The notes below the pieces were generated by a model. It was not told the origin of the DNA, searched no databases, and saw only the letters and a program-made list of their open reading frames with translations. DNA of 64,000 bases, taken from Manduca sexta (Eukaryota; Arthropoda; Insecta; Lepidoptera; Sphingidae). The position numbers were made by a program, and so were the translations under genes. The stretch spans positions 9,197,826 through 9,261,825 of the forward strand of contig NC_051140.1 of NCBI RefSeq assembly GCF_014839805.1. Reading direction: 5' to 3'. Below are positions 1 to 44,599 of this stretch, in pieces. Positions within the stretch are counted from its first letter, which is position 1. The number at the start of each line of letters is the position of its first letter.

Positions 1-1790
1 TGGCAAACATTTTTAACGATGCATAAGTATAATGAAGGAACCTAACCAGTTGAAAACTAGTCAACAATTGTCCCAATTATGCTTAATTAATATCCATCTA
101 TAATAAGGATAATTAACAGTACCAGCAATTTCATACTTGATTATGCATTTGATAGCTACATATTTGTCATAAAAAACCATATTCACTATCGATGGACTCG
201 CAATCGAAAAAAATTACAAGTAATAAAAATGCGATAAAAAGAGTAATTTATAAATATGTAAATCTGATAATTGGTTTAAGTAGGTGTGGTGCGCGTTATT
301 ATTGAATATAATTATAGAGAAAATATATTTTCTCTCGTTACTTAATCGTGTTACGTTGTAATTGTAGTGTGTAAGTAATAGTACCGAACAAAGGGTGTAT
401 ATTTTAGCCGTTATCACGAAAACTGTTCAAAAATGTTAGCAAAATTAACTGAGCTTATTCATTCAGTATTAAAATGTTTTTCTCTTTAGAAGCTACGTAT
501 TAAGACTATGCACTTAGCTGCTTTTGTAGTAAATCTTTTAATAGAGTTTGTCGTATAAATTTGAATATATAAATATGAATCTATAAAAATTGCTTTTCTA
601 TAATTTTGCTCAGAGCATCGATCTAATACTCTATTTAAAATATTGTTACGACTGAAAAATCATTAAATGCAGATGCATGTTAGTTCTTGGCATTAAAATT
701 TAATATAGATAGATATAATATGTTATTGGATGATAATTTTAAGTTTATACATTCCGGTTTCAATAGAAATCAATGACGATTTCTTGTTAAGTTACAATTG
801 CTTTTTCTAATACTATTGATTGTAATATCTCGGGTATCATAACCGAGCTGGTTTTAGCTTAGTTAAAGGAGAGATATTCTATTATTGGGATAAAATAATA
901 CACGCTTTTTCTTATTAAGTTTATTATCGAATTCACGTTCTTGTGAGCTGTTCTCTTAATATCTTTACAGCGGTACATGAACTCATTCCAAACAAACTAC
1001 CGTAGGAATAAAGTGATACATAGACCCCTAGTTTACTACATTCTATCTTGATCCAATGGAAAGAATTGTCGATAAAAATACCATCGATTATACTGGTTTG
1101 AATTGTAGTTAAATCTTTTAGTAATACATATTCGAAATCCCTATGGATTCGTCTCGATTTACTTATAGCTAATGCAATTGTTCCTTATAGATATTTTTAT
1201 ATTATAACTTAAAGCCTACAAGTGCATATTGTATGTCATAGGTTTGAGTGGGATACAAGACCCAAGTGAAATAGTTGTATGTTTTAATATGGTGTATATT
1301 TTGCTTAGTTATAGGCCATGTATGTCCCAAGTACATCCTGAAATTTGTTCAAAAATAAAGATTACAGAGAAATGCAACTAAGTTTTATTTTCATTTCGAA
1401 ATCTGAATAATTATTACGAAGCTGTATATGCGTTGCAGAAAAGGGTATCAAGTATTGTTTGACCAAAGGTTTTTATTTTCCTAGCCGGGTTATATTTTTG
1501 ATACCCTTATTCTAGAACACATTATACATACTTACCTAGCAACGAATATCTCCGCGGAATATAGGTTCCTATTATTTGTCACATAATGACTACAAATATA
1601 ATGTCTGAAAGTGACGCCCTTACGCAGTAAAAGCCAACCAATTAGATTTATTCGTGCATGTACATCCTTCAACATCTAATCATAATGCATTATTTAGGTT
1701 TTGACTTATTTATTAAAAGCTCAAACATCCATAATGCATTATGAGTTAATATCCAAAATATTGGACATTAACCTAATATAAATTCCAAGG
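1..1790. other. Left-edge non-coding stretch
   Basis: I see no coding exon here on either strand. The longest open frame (about 67 codons near 214-417) has no recognisable motif. A plus-strand AATAAA at 1354-1359 could be the polyadenylation signal of a gene ending from the left, but nothing else supports one. Bases about 1700-1790 are probably the 3' untranslated region of ISY1, which reads leftwards into this stretch. Confidence 0.5.
1709..1714 (-). terminator. Poly(A) signal of ISY1
   Basis: AATAAA on the minus strand, 77 bases past the ISY1 stop codon. A second AATAAA lies at 1647-1652. Confidence 0.55.
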
Positions 1791-4700
1791 TCAGCTAGTT
1801 TCCATCTTAACATCCATACATCCATAGCGTTCCAAGAGTTCTTGCTTCTTTCTCCGAAGTAGTGCTTCCTCGATGTCCTTTTGTGAAGGCACGGCGACAT
1901 GAGAGGTGACCACTGGAGCAGCAGGCTCTTCGTCTTCTTCTATTCTCTTATCATCCGGCTACAAAATTATATGCATCAGTAAGTTTACAGTCTAAATTAG
2001 TATTAGAATATTTCATATAACCCACCAGTTATGCCTATAAGATATAATAGGATAAATTTGAATTTGGTACACAGTAAACTTAAAAAAACAGTTATGGGTG
2101 GTTTGTAAAACCACAAAGATGTGAATCATTCTTGAAATACTTACATCTTCCGGATAAATATTTTCTTCTTCTGGCAAAGCTTCATCCTTGTTCTTTTTCC
2201 ACTCTTCAACCGCACGTATAATAGCTGAAGAGAAAATACATTTTTAGATAGATCTGTTATAACATTTTTGCTGGCAGTGATTTGTAATTAGTATAGGAGT
2301 ATATTTTGTATTTAATCCTTACTGATGATATTTATCTGTAAATCTTCCTAAAATATAATCAAGACCAATCAAACTGCGTATGGTTCAGAACTGTAATACC
2401 TTCTTTCTCAGCCTCCTGTTCTAAGGGTAGTAGGAGTCCATCGTCATCATCTCTGTACCCATAGTAATCGGCGTCAACGTCTCTCATGAGATCGGCGCGT
2501 GTTCGACGCGGGGGTGGCGGCGGTTCTTGCTCAAATAATTCACGTACACCTAACGAAAAATGTTATATATAACGACATATCGTAACTGACTGCGAGAAAA
2601 ACAGTGGAGGGATGTACAAAACTTTTTATAACTGTAAAATCTTAAATAAACCTTACATTTTCATTACCAACCAGTCACATAATTTACGATTACTTCTATA
2701 ACATACCCGGCAAATCTTTCGCAGCACCGAAATATTTGTATCCCCTGTTTCCCGGAACTTCTTTCCCGTCTTGATCCAACATTTTTGGCCCAACGCGAGC
2801 ATGATCGGGACCGCCTAGCGCCTTTATTTGGACTTCCCAGTGACGTTTCTCACGCATCAATTTATTGATTTCATCGTTCAGGTCACGAATGCGAAATTCA
2901 CCCAGGCCGGCTGAAAAACAAATTAAGGGATACAATCGTAAATCAATAAAGTATTCAACAAATTAATTTTTTAGTAAGTAGTTAAGATCTACAATTAAAG
3001 CAATAAACTATATAACAAAATCTTTATAATCGTAAAAACATCGATCAACAACAAGATACAGTGGTTATTGGAAATAAAATTCAAGTGATGATAACAATGT
3101 TAGAATGCTGTTGTTTTATCGTTTGGTTTTCTTTCCTTTCTTCTTTGATTTCACAGCCTTTGCTTTGCCTTTTTCTTTTTTCTTCGTACCCGATGTTTTC
3201 TTTTTAATATCATCAGAACTACATTGCTGCGAAATGTTTGGCTTGTTCTCAACGAGCTTATCATGTGGTGACTTTGGTGTCACTAATTCTATTTCTAAAT
3301 CTGTCTTTTTGTCTTTAGTCTCCAATTTTTTCCCGATCTTAAGAATGAACACATCCTTCAAAGGATGAATTTCCTTCTCCATGGCGACGGGCACTGGACA
3401 GTTTAAAGGTGTGACATTAATTATTTTCCTATCCTTCACGTCGCATGTCCTGTCACATCCGTTATACGTATATTTCAAGTTTGAAGAATAGTTATTATGG
3501 GTTTTATCGGGGTTGCAAAGATCTCGCGGCAATTCAAATTGTATTTGATCCCCTGTATTGTAAGGTGTCTCCTCACAAGCACATAATTCTTGAATTTTAT
3601 CATATTTGCCAATTCTGTCTACTTTGGAACTCTTAGGAACCCTTATTTTTAATTCATTTGCGTTCATCTTAGTAAATATTTCATCGTATTTTGGAAAGTT
3701 ATCATGATGGTACTTATAAGGGACTGGTTCATATGAGCGTTTAGAGGACAACGGAGAAAGTTGCGACATCGGACTTCCACGTCTTGACGGTGAATGATGA
3801 TTACACGGCGGTGTTTTTTTAGTCACGCTACTTTCGTCCAGCAAAATTTTTCCATGATCATCCATTTCTACTTTATGGCACGAGTACATCGTCATACCAT
3901 TATCTTTTTTTAAGAGGAAAGATGTCCCCTGCGGTTGTGGTGAAGTACAAAATGTAGTAGTAATTTCCTTCCCCAAGAATGACATCCTCGTTGTTACTTG
4001 AATAACTCCTATGGAATCTCGATTATCATCATCGCCGCATGACAAATAATACAAATTTTTGGACAGTGGAGTGGACGTAGTGCATACAATATTGTCATTT
4101 GGCTGCTGCTCTAACCACTTCGTACAAAGTTCTTCACGCAACGCGATAAATTCTTTCGTATAATCCATACGCGTTTCTCCTATCTTTGTAACGCAGCTTG
4201 TGCATGGCGGTTGCTTCGTCAGCTGTATAACTATTTCGAATTCTTTGATACTGCATATTTTGTCGTAAGTCATTGCAAATAACGTGGACTTTCCAACGTT
4301 TACTTTGCTGAAATTATCTATTCTTCCGTAAGATGGATCGTACAACACAATAGGCTGTTTTCCTAAAAAAGTCGCAGATATAACCAAATTATTAAAATCA
4401 AAATCAAAACAATCACATTTCATGTGAATCTTGTTTATAATCAATTCAACCAGGAAGAGATGATAGGGAAAATTTACATCTTCTTCCTTTACTGACATCA
4501 GATTTTGTTTAGTCTTCTCAATATCTTTAGTCAAACTATTTATAGACTGACGCAAGGCACTGGCTTCATTAGTAAGCGCTCTACTCATATTTGTAATTTT
4601 GTCTATATTATCGGTTATGTACGGGGAATTTGGATCGGTTGCATTCTTCACTAAGTTATTAAATGTTTCAGCCAGTTTACTAACATTTTCAGTAATGTTT

Positions 4701-7700
4701 TTTCCTTTAGGCTCAAGCGCCGCAACAGCTTCTACTATTTGTTCTACAGCACGACCAGATTTATTGGGACTTTTTCTTTGAGGTGAACTCGAAAATGAAG
4801 TTCTTTTTGCAGATGTTTCACTTTGAAGAGAAATTTCCACTGATGCCTTTGGCTGTGGAGATTTGGAGATTCGGGTCGGACTGCTAGTCAATTGAGGTGA
4901 AGGTGTCGATCGATTTGTAACACTTATTGGTGATGCGGGGGGTGGTGTAGTGACTTTGGTTATTGTCGGTGCGGGCATTGACAATTGATCTGTTTGCAAT
5001 AGTTCCTGAATTGGTGTGGCATCATGATGATCAACTGCTTCTAAAATATTTTGCGATCTTATGCTCAAATCTTTTTGTGATATGTTACTTGGTTCTCTGG
5101 ATGTGTTTTGTACTGATGGGATAACTGGAGGTGTAGTTTCTGAGTCTTCCATTATATTTGTTTTATATTATAAAAATATTGTTTTAAACTATTGACAATA
5201 ATTTATACATTATTTTTCAAACTGATAGGCATGGCCACATAGATAGGTACTTTAGCCAGTTAAAACTAGAAACAGTTCAAAATCTTATCTATTGTTAACA
5301 AAAAAAATATTATATGGAATGCCGATACATACCGTTTTGTATTTGCGCAACTTTTTTGGCAATTTCCCTAACGATTTGGAGTCGCCATTTTTCTGCTTGC
5401 TGCAGGTCATTGCATTCTGACGCAAGGTATGGACGTCGCTCTCGTTGACCGCCGGCCTCCTGCACTTGAGCTGCGCGCCATCGCGCTAATGTGGTCCTGG
5501 ATACATTATAAAGCAATTTTGTTTACAATATAAGCTTAATACTGAGTATTAAAATTAAGAATACATTCATAATCCTTAATAGGTATTTGGTAAACTCTTG
5601 CCCAACTGTGGCACGTGTTTACAATAAAACAACAATAAATTTAACCACCTTAAAAATACACTAAAACCAAAAGTAATTTAACATTTGCCATATATGTACT
5701 GGCTACCAATTTTGGAATTGGTGACTAATTAACATTACTGGCTAAGCTAAATAAAAACATGCACAAATATACATAAACAATATTAAATTTGAATATATAG
5801 ACTCCACCAAACTCAACATGAAACACAATAGAAAACATTACAGGAAAGCATAATTAAAAATTTTGCTTTCATGCATATTTTCAAAAAAAAAATGATGGTA
5901 CCAATTTGGAATTTTTCAAAAGTATTTTCGAAATTGGTTAATAAATTATTGAGTTCTGAGGTATGAAAATAAAAAGAATTAAATAATACACATGAAACTG
6001 AGAATCTCATCCTTTTTTAAAGGCAGTTAAAAATTAAAAGGTTTTTTAAAAATTAACAAGAACATTAAAAATAATAAATATCTGTCCCACATCTGCTAAC
6101 ATATAGCAGAACCAAGAACACAATAACTTTAAACATCCTATATGGAATTCTGAGCATTGATTTTCATATCAGTAACCTTTTTCGACACTATAAATTGTTA
6201 AGTTTAAAGTCTAGACGAATATATCTCAATACTATGTTTCTTTATAATCTGTGTAATGGCAAGTTTAATAAATGACCTTTATTACATTGTTCCAAGAACT
6301 GTTATAAGACGTGAGGTATGCAGGAGGCCTGTCTTTGGTGTTACCATGTGTCACACAAATGCAGGGGTTTGTGCACCTCTTCGTCGCCTTGTCAAAACAT
6401 ATAACAAATTCTTTTTGAATTTGGATTTGTTTGCCTCATCACAAAATGCGTTTTGAAAAACCATGTTTATTATGATGCTAGATTTTGATCCGTAGGTATT
6501 ATTTATACTTTTATTTGTTGAAAAATTATTAATAACTAAGAAAGGGATAGGTGATCCCTTTCTTAGTTATTAATAATTTTTCTTTATTTTTTTTTGCTTT
6601 GCATTTATTAATTTTATTTCTTTATTATAAATTAATTGCTTGTACCTGAAAATTATACTCCGTTCATATACTGTGAAGAACGTTGTAGGTTGTATGTTTA
6701 TAAAAAAAATGTATGTATGTTCTTATTTAATCATATTTAATGTACAACTGTTTGTTTTTCCTCAATAAAATAAAAATAAAAAAAAAATTATAAAATAAAA
6801 TATCAGAAAACTCAGTCAATGTATATAATACTTTTTTTATTGCTTTGAAAGATGAGACCAACTTGCCATTGTCTCATGATGAGTGATCTGACCACCCATA
6901 AACAGTAGAAACACCATGAATTACAAAGTTTTTTTTATATATAAAGTGAGACATGATATCAAGTATTGTTTTATTATGGTTGGTAGTTCTATGTGTAATC
7001 TGTAGCAGATCTTTTTTTAATTTGGTTACCAAAGTCTTTTAAATACTTTCCACTATTACTTACATAGCCTTTTCAGCATTTCTCGCCTGAAAACAATAAA
7101 TTATAGTATTTAAAAAATGCAATTTCAAAGTACTATTACTTTATTTTTACTAAATTATAGTATCAAAACTTTATAATCAATGAAATGTTGTGAGATTTTT
7201 AGATGTTGGATAAAATTAAATGTTGGATGCAAATAGACTTAGTCTGTGATTAACATTATATTGGCAACTTCTTGTATTAAACAGTTCATTTATTTCTGAG
7301 GTAGACAGTTCAACAAGAAAACATAGTGAAGGATAAAATTTAAATAATATAGTCTTAATTTTTTCCGTGTACTGTTTTGGTTTTTAAATGTAAGTACAGA
7401 ATTTGTCATACAAATCTGGATGCAAACACAGTAGATTTTATAGTATTTATAATATAATGTATTATTACAGGTTTGTTTTCCGAGACTAAGGCACTTCATT
7501 TAAACGGTTCAGTAGTATCCTTCATAAACACTAATTTAACAATCTACCGTGTAGAGCGTTGATTATAAATAATAAGTTATGTACCAAATTACATAAAGTA
7601 AAGAATATAATATTTTTTTTCTATAAAATAAAAAAGATAACGGTACTTACATACAATAATTTCATCAACTTTAAAGTTTTTACTTTTCCTCATAAGTTAT

Positions 7701-7777
7701 ATTAACAAAATATCAATGCTAATTATGTTTAAAATTTACTATGATATATATAATTAAACAACATATTATCTTACCAT
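1791..7777 (-). CDS. ISY1: Pre-mRNA-splicing factor ISY1 homologue
   Basis: Seven coding exons: 7775-7777, 7064-7086, 5333-5496, 2707-2910, 2400-2549, 2145-2224 and 1791-1958, totalling 792 bases and 263 aa, with phases agreeing at every junction. The protein starts MARNAEKAMTTLARWRAAQ and continues with QERRPYLA-like and AGLGEFRIRDLNDEINKLM segments, the diagnostic N-terminal block of ISY1. It also has RRTRADLMRDVDADYYGYRD and ends in a Lys/Glu-rich helix. ISY1 is a component of the catalytic (NineTeen-complex-associated) spliceosome in the nucleus; the family is usually 260-290 aa, so this is full length. The start is unusual: the ATG is the last three coding bases before intron 1 (ATG|gtaag), and the next exon is only 23 bases. 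Intron 3 (2911-5332) carries another complete gene on the same strand. Identity is certain from sequence; function is inferred from the family. Confidence 0.93.
3116..5152 (-). CDS. Intronless gene nested in ISY1 intron 3, possible MAP10_N-like protein
   Basis: A single uninterrupted 678-codon frame on the same strand as its host intron. The N-terminal 130 residues are Ser/Pro/Thr-rich with many SP and TP dipeptides. A predicted helical stretch follows (about 130-220; includes SKLAETFNNLVKN and INSLTKDIEKTK). A folded-looking domain at about 230-440 begins HLFLVELIINKI and contains VGKSTLFAMTYDKI. The tail is strongly basic (KKKEKGKAKAVKSKKKGKK). The order LFxxEL...GKSxLF recalls the MAP10 N-terminal/DUF4497 C2-like domain, but this is a memory-based match and should be treated as tentative. 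Length, base composition and codon use look genuinely coding. An arthropod initiator TCAGTT lies about 70 bases upstream of the ATG. I saw no AATAAA in the 150 bases after the stop. Lack of introns suggests a retrogene. Confidence 0.75.
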   Translation of the reverse strand: MEDSETTPPVIPSVQNTSREPSNISQKDLSIRSQNILEAVDHHDATPIQELLQTDQLSMPAPTITKVTTPPPASPISVTNRSTPSPQLTSSPTRISKSPQPKASVEISLQSETSAKRTSFSSSPQRKSPNKSGRAVEQIVEAVAALEPKGKNITENVSKLAETFNNLVKNATDPNSPYITDNIDKITNMSRALTNEASALRQSINSLTKDIEKTKQNLMSVKEEDVNFPYHLFLVELIINKIHMKCDCFDFDFNNLVISATFLGKQPIVLYDPSYGRIDNFSKVNVGKSTLFAMTYDKICSIKEFEIVIQLTKQPPCTSCVTKIGETRMDYTKEFIALREELCTKWLEQQPNDNIVCTTSTPLSKNLYYLSCGDDDNRDSIGVIQVTTRMSFLGKEITTTFCTSPQPQGTSFLLKKDNGMTMYSCHKVEMDDHGKILLDESSVTKKTPPCNHHSPSRRGSPMSQLSPLSSKRSYEPVPYKYHHDNFPKYDEIFTKMNANELKIRVPKSSKVDRIGKYDKIQELCACEETPYNTGDQIQFELPRDLCNPDKTHNNYSSNLKYTYNGCDRTCDVKDRKIINVTPLNCPVPVAMEKEIHPLKDVFILKIGKKLETKDKKTDLEIELVTPKSPHDKLVENKPNISQQCSSDDIKKKTSGTKKKEKGKAKAVKSKKKGKKTKR
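5220..5225 (-). promoter_or_regulatory. Candidate initiator (TCAGTT) for the nested gene
   Basis: TCAGTT on the minus strand matches the arthropod initiator TCAGTY, 68-73 bases upstream of the ATG at 5152. It lies within the ISY1 intron, so it would give the nested gene its own start. A six-base match alone is weak evidence. Confidence 0.35.
5497..7063 (-). other. ISY1 intron 2
   Basis: A 1.57-kb intron between the 23-base exon and the exon starting at 5496. I see no further exon. It contains the perfect hairpin at 6521-6581. Confidence 0.6.
6521..6581. repeat. Perfect 28-bp inverted repeat (hairpin)
   Basis: Left arm 6521-6548, loop 6549-6553 (aggtg), right arm 6554-6581. The arms are exact reverse complements, containing ACTAAGAAAGGGAT. 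It lies in ISY1 intron 2 and would fold in the pre-mRNA. Confidence 0.9.
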
Positions 7778-8030
7778 TTTTGTTTATTAATGTATTCCAA
7801 TATATTGCAGAATCAAATAAACCAAAACATAACCTCAAATATATAACAATTACAAATGACAGTTGACTCAAGTGACGTTAACGACAGCTTAAAAATAATC
7901 GACTCAACATGAAATCGACTTTATTTCATGAAATAATCAATGGATATTAAATTATCGATATTCATTTATATATTTTAATCGATGTTTTTTATTATGCCCA
8001 TCTTTTCACATACATATTACACACCCATCC

Positions 8031-8075
8031 ATTTTACCCTCGTAGGGATAAGCCTTATCCCTACGAGGATAAAAT
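8031..8075. repeat. 22-bp inverted repeat (hairpin)
   Basis: Arms 8031-8052 and 8054-8075 with a single-base loop. They pair with one mismatch; the core is CCTCGTAGGGATAAG/CTTATCCCTACGAGG. Confidence 0.9.
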
Positions 8076-8494
8076 GCATTATCCGATAAGGAGAGGCATC
8101 TAGTTCATTCCCTTTTCACCATGTGTATTTTAAACCAAGATGTGATAGGCACAGAGACCTATCGTAATATCGGAGCACAAATTCCTGGCTGAAACTGAAT
8201 ACAAAAATGCAGGACTCGAAACGGGACCTGAGAGCGGTACTCAAACCACCCATATAATATAAAGTATATACCAAGTTCAAGTAATATACTATGTAAGGAG
8301 AAATACGTTAACGAGGTAGTGGAGTCGCCAAAGTGTTATCAATTTTTTTTGTAAAATACAAAGGACCAAGTCAAGCGTAATGGCTAGGTACGTCATCATC
8401 TTGAACTCCCTAGCTAACAAACAGAATGGAAGGTTATGGATGAGGAGGAGCAGTATGTTATTCGATTTACCTATGTTATAGTAGGCACCTGCCT

Positions 8495-8532
8495 AATTTA
8501 TTAATACATATACCTATATGTATTAATAAATT
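8495..8532. repeat. 18-bp perfect palindrome
   Basis: Arms 8495-8512 (aatttattaatacatata) and 8515-8532 pair perfectly around CC. Confidence 0.85.
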
Positions 8533-8776
8533 CTTTATTAACATTACTTAGAGCGAACTAACTTCCACAGGAGGAAGCAGGAATAGGGAAAAGGAAGTGT
8601 TTTCCAAGTATATAGAATATAGGCACAAAAATTCTTTACAATCAAAATAATTGTTGAATTATTTAAGTATTGTCCTTTTGATTTACCCCACCATAATAAA
8701 TAAAAGAAAACGTAAGTATCCTACTGTCTACTTTTAATGCTGTAGAATAAAAAAAGACACATCATATTATAATTTT

Positions 8777-8782
8777 TTTATT
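8777..8782 (-). terminator. Possible poly(A) signal of PKC
   Basis: AATAAA on the minus strand about 770 bases after the PKC stop codon. It is one of several candidates in AT-rich DNA, so the 3' end is uncertain. Confidence 0.3.
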
Positions 8783-9549
8783 TAAGTAAGTATATTACAA
8801 ACGATTTACAATCGAATTAACTACTTTGAACTTATTTTGGATATGTATTAACAAATTATTAGACAATACGCTGATAAAAGCAGCTGTATAAAGGTTTATT
8901 TACCAAAAAAATGGGTATAGTAAAACAAACATTAATACAATAAACATACATACCTAAAAATCACTAATTTATATTAATGAGATACGTCATTGGCAATGCG
9001 ATAAGCGCAAAAAATAACTGCCAATATAAGAGACCTAACAAATTGTATGTAACATGTGAAAGTATTTATGAAACACTTACTTATGTAATGTAAAGACTAT
9101 AGAAGCTAATCTTACATTACGTAACTGCTAAGTATATTATTATGAAAGTTCTAACGCTACCAGAGCGTCTTGTTGCAGACCGACTACATTACAAACTAGG
9201 TAGGTATTAATAAGCTTGTAGAAATAAGAAGTTATATTTTACATCTTAGATACCTACTATATATAATGTGTACCAGACACATAAACTTACTATCTAACCG
9301 TCAACATAACTAATGCATTTAGCATATACAAACTTTTTTTTTGAACAACCAAGTTACTACAATGTTAATAACCTTCACATTGCATACTACATTGGTTTAT
9401 CTATTTTCCTCATTTTCAATTACCTCCGTCTACTAAACACATAACAGACACATGCACGCATCTGATCGTTTCTTCAATTCTCCTTCCTAGACAGATTCGT
9501 AGCGCCAAAACGCTGAAGAATTTGAACCAAAGTTGCCTTAGAGTCGATT

Positions 9550-43512
<33,963 letters not shown>

Positions 43513-43667
43513 CGGCGCACGCGCATCTCCACAAGCCACCAGCTACCTGCCACCGCCGCCGCGCCGCAGCCCTGTCCGCGAAGCTACTCGCCTCGGCTGC
43601 TTCTCGCCCGCAAGTTCGGCACCGCCGCGGCTCCCGCGCTCCGTCGGCACGACTCAACGCACTCGCG

Positions 43668-43675
43668 TATTTATA
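43668..43675 (-). promoter_or_regulatory. Candidate TATA box for the short PKC transcript
   Basis: TATAAATA on the minus strand inside the GC-rich island, about 155 bases upstream of ATG 43512. It would place transcription start near 43640. Not otherwise supported. Confidence 0.35.
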
Positions 43676-44518
43676 AACGGAATTCCACGCGCGCTATTTG
43701 AGGCCGGATACAACTTTTTACACGACTTTCGGCACTTACGTCGTCCGGAGCACTGAAGAGGCGGGTTACGGACTCCTGGATTGTCTGGCGGACTCCGTGT
43801 GAGTCACTCGCGCCGCCCGCACTTTGTGGTTGCGACTTCAACAGAATACGCTCAGATATACATTGATTTAAATAATTGTCTTACCAAGTTTACGCATACC
43901 GAGACAACCAATGATACGAGTTAACGACGTGTATTTTTAACGGGCCCATTAATGTTTGTTTCTTTATAAATTCCTACAAAAGAAAATGTAAAAAAGCGTG
44001 ACAATGTTTAGGAATGTAGACGCCCACGCTTTTAGAAGATCGTTGTGAAAATAGTTATAAGAAGCGATGGGTTTGTCAACAACTATTACTTGCAATTCGT
44101 TTTTAATGCTTTTTTTTAAAGCCTACGCTGCAGACAGCACAAAGCGTTATTAGAATTCTACCAGACGTTCAGTTGAAAGGACTTCTAATATAACACTGCT
44201 TTAGTTGAATATCATTGCCAAGACTAGGTAAGACAAAGAATGTGACCTACAGCACAAAAGCATTGCTATGTTCATGACTATGACGTCACCTAGTCATAAA
44301 GTTCTAGTAAATGAATACAGTGATTCAAATCGCGGTCAATTTTACGAGCAATCTCCTGATAGCCAGCACGAACAACCGACACGACGTGGTGAATTTTTGC
44401 GATAAATAAACATACATAATATTGATATTTATTCAGGAATAGAATTCTGTGTAGGACAAAGCGATGAGGTATAACAATAAACAGTAAAACACAATATATT
44501 AATAACTACTACCTGACG

Positions 44519-44524
44519 TTTATT
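44519..44524 (-). terminator. Poly(A) signal of the odorant receptor
   Basis: AATAAA on the minus strand 76 bases after the receptor stop codon. Confidence 0.5.
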
Positions 44525-44599
44525 GATAATTACAATCGAGAAACCAGAAATTCTACAATTTCGTGGACTACAATAATAATAATATTATTCTTTCAAAAT

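Larger units (their letters stand above)
7778..9549. other. Intergenic region between ISY1 and PKC
   Basis: This holds the ISY1 5' untranslated region and promoter at the left, where a TGACAGTTGACTCAAGTGACG stretch lies near 7857-7878 just upstream of the start. The right part, about 8780-9549, is probably the PKC 3' untranslated region. Bases about 8190-8265 (caggactcgaaacgggacctgagagcgg region) resemble a common lepidopteran interspersed repeat. Two hairpins are listed separately. No coding frame is convincing. Confidence 0.5.
43513..44599. other. PKC 5' region and gap to the odorant receptor
   Basis: Bases 43430-43830 are a GC-rich, CpG-dense island, unlike the AT-rich surroundings, and include the 5' untranslated region of the short PKC transcript with a small upstream frame at 43526 (six codons). 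The remainder is AT-rich, with the odorant receptor 3' end at the right. Confidence 0.55.

Noticed and set aside
3105..3368. Plus-strand Phe-rich frame
   Set aside because: Antisense of the Lys-rich C-terminus of the nested gene.
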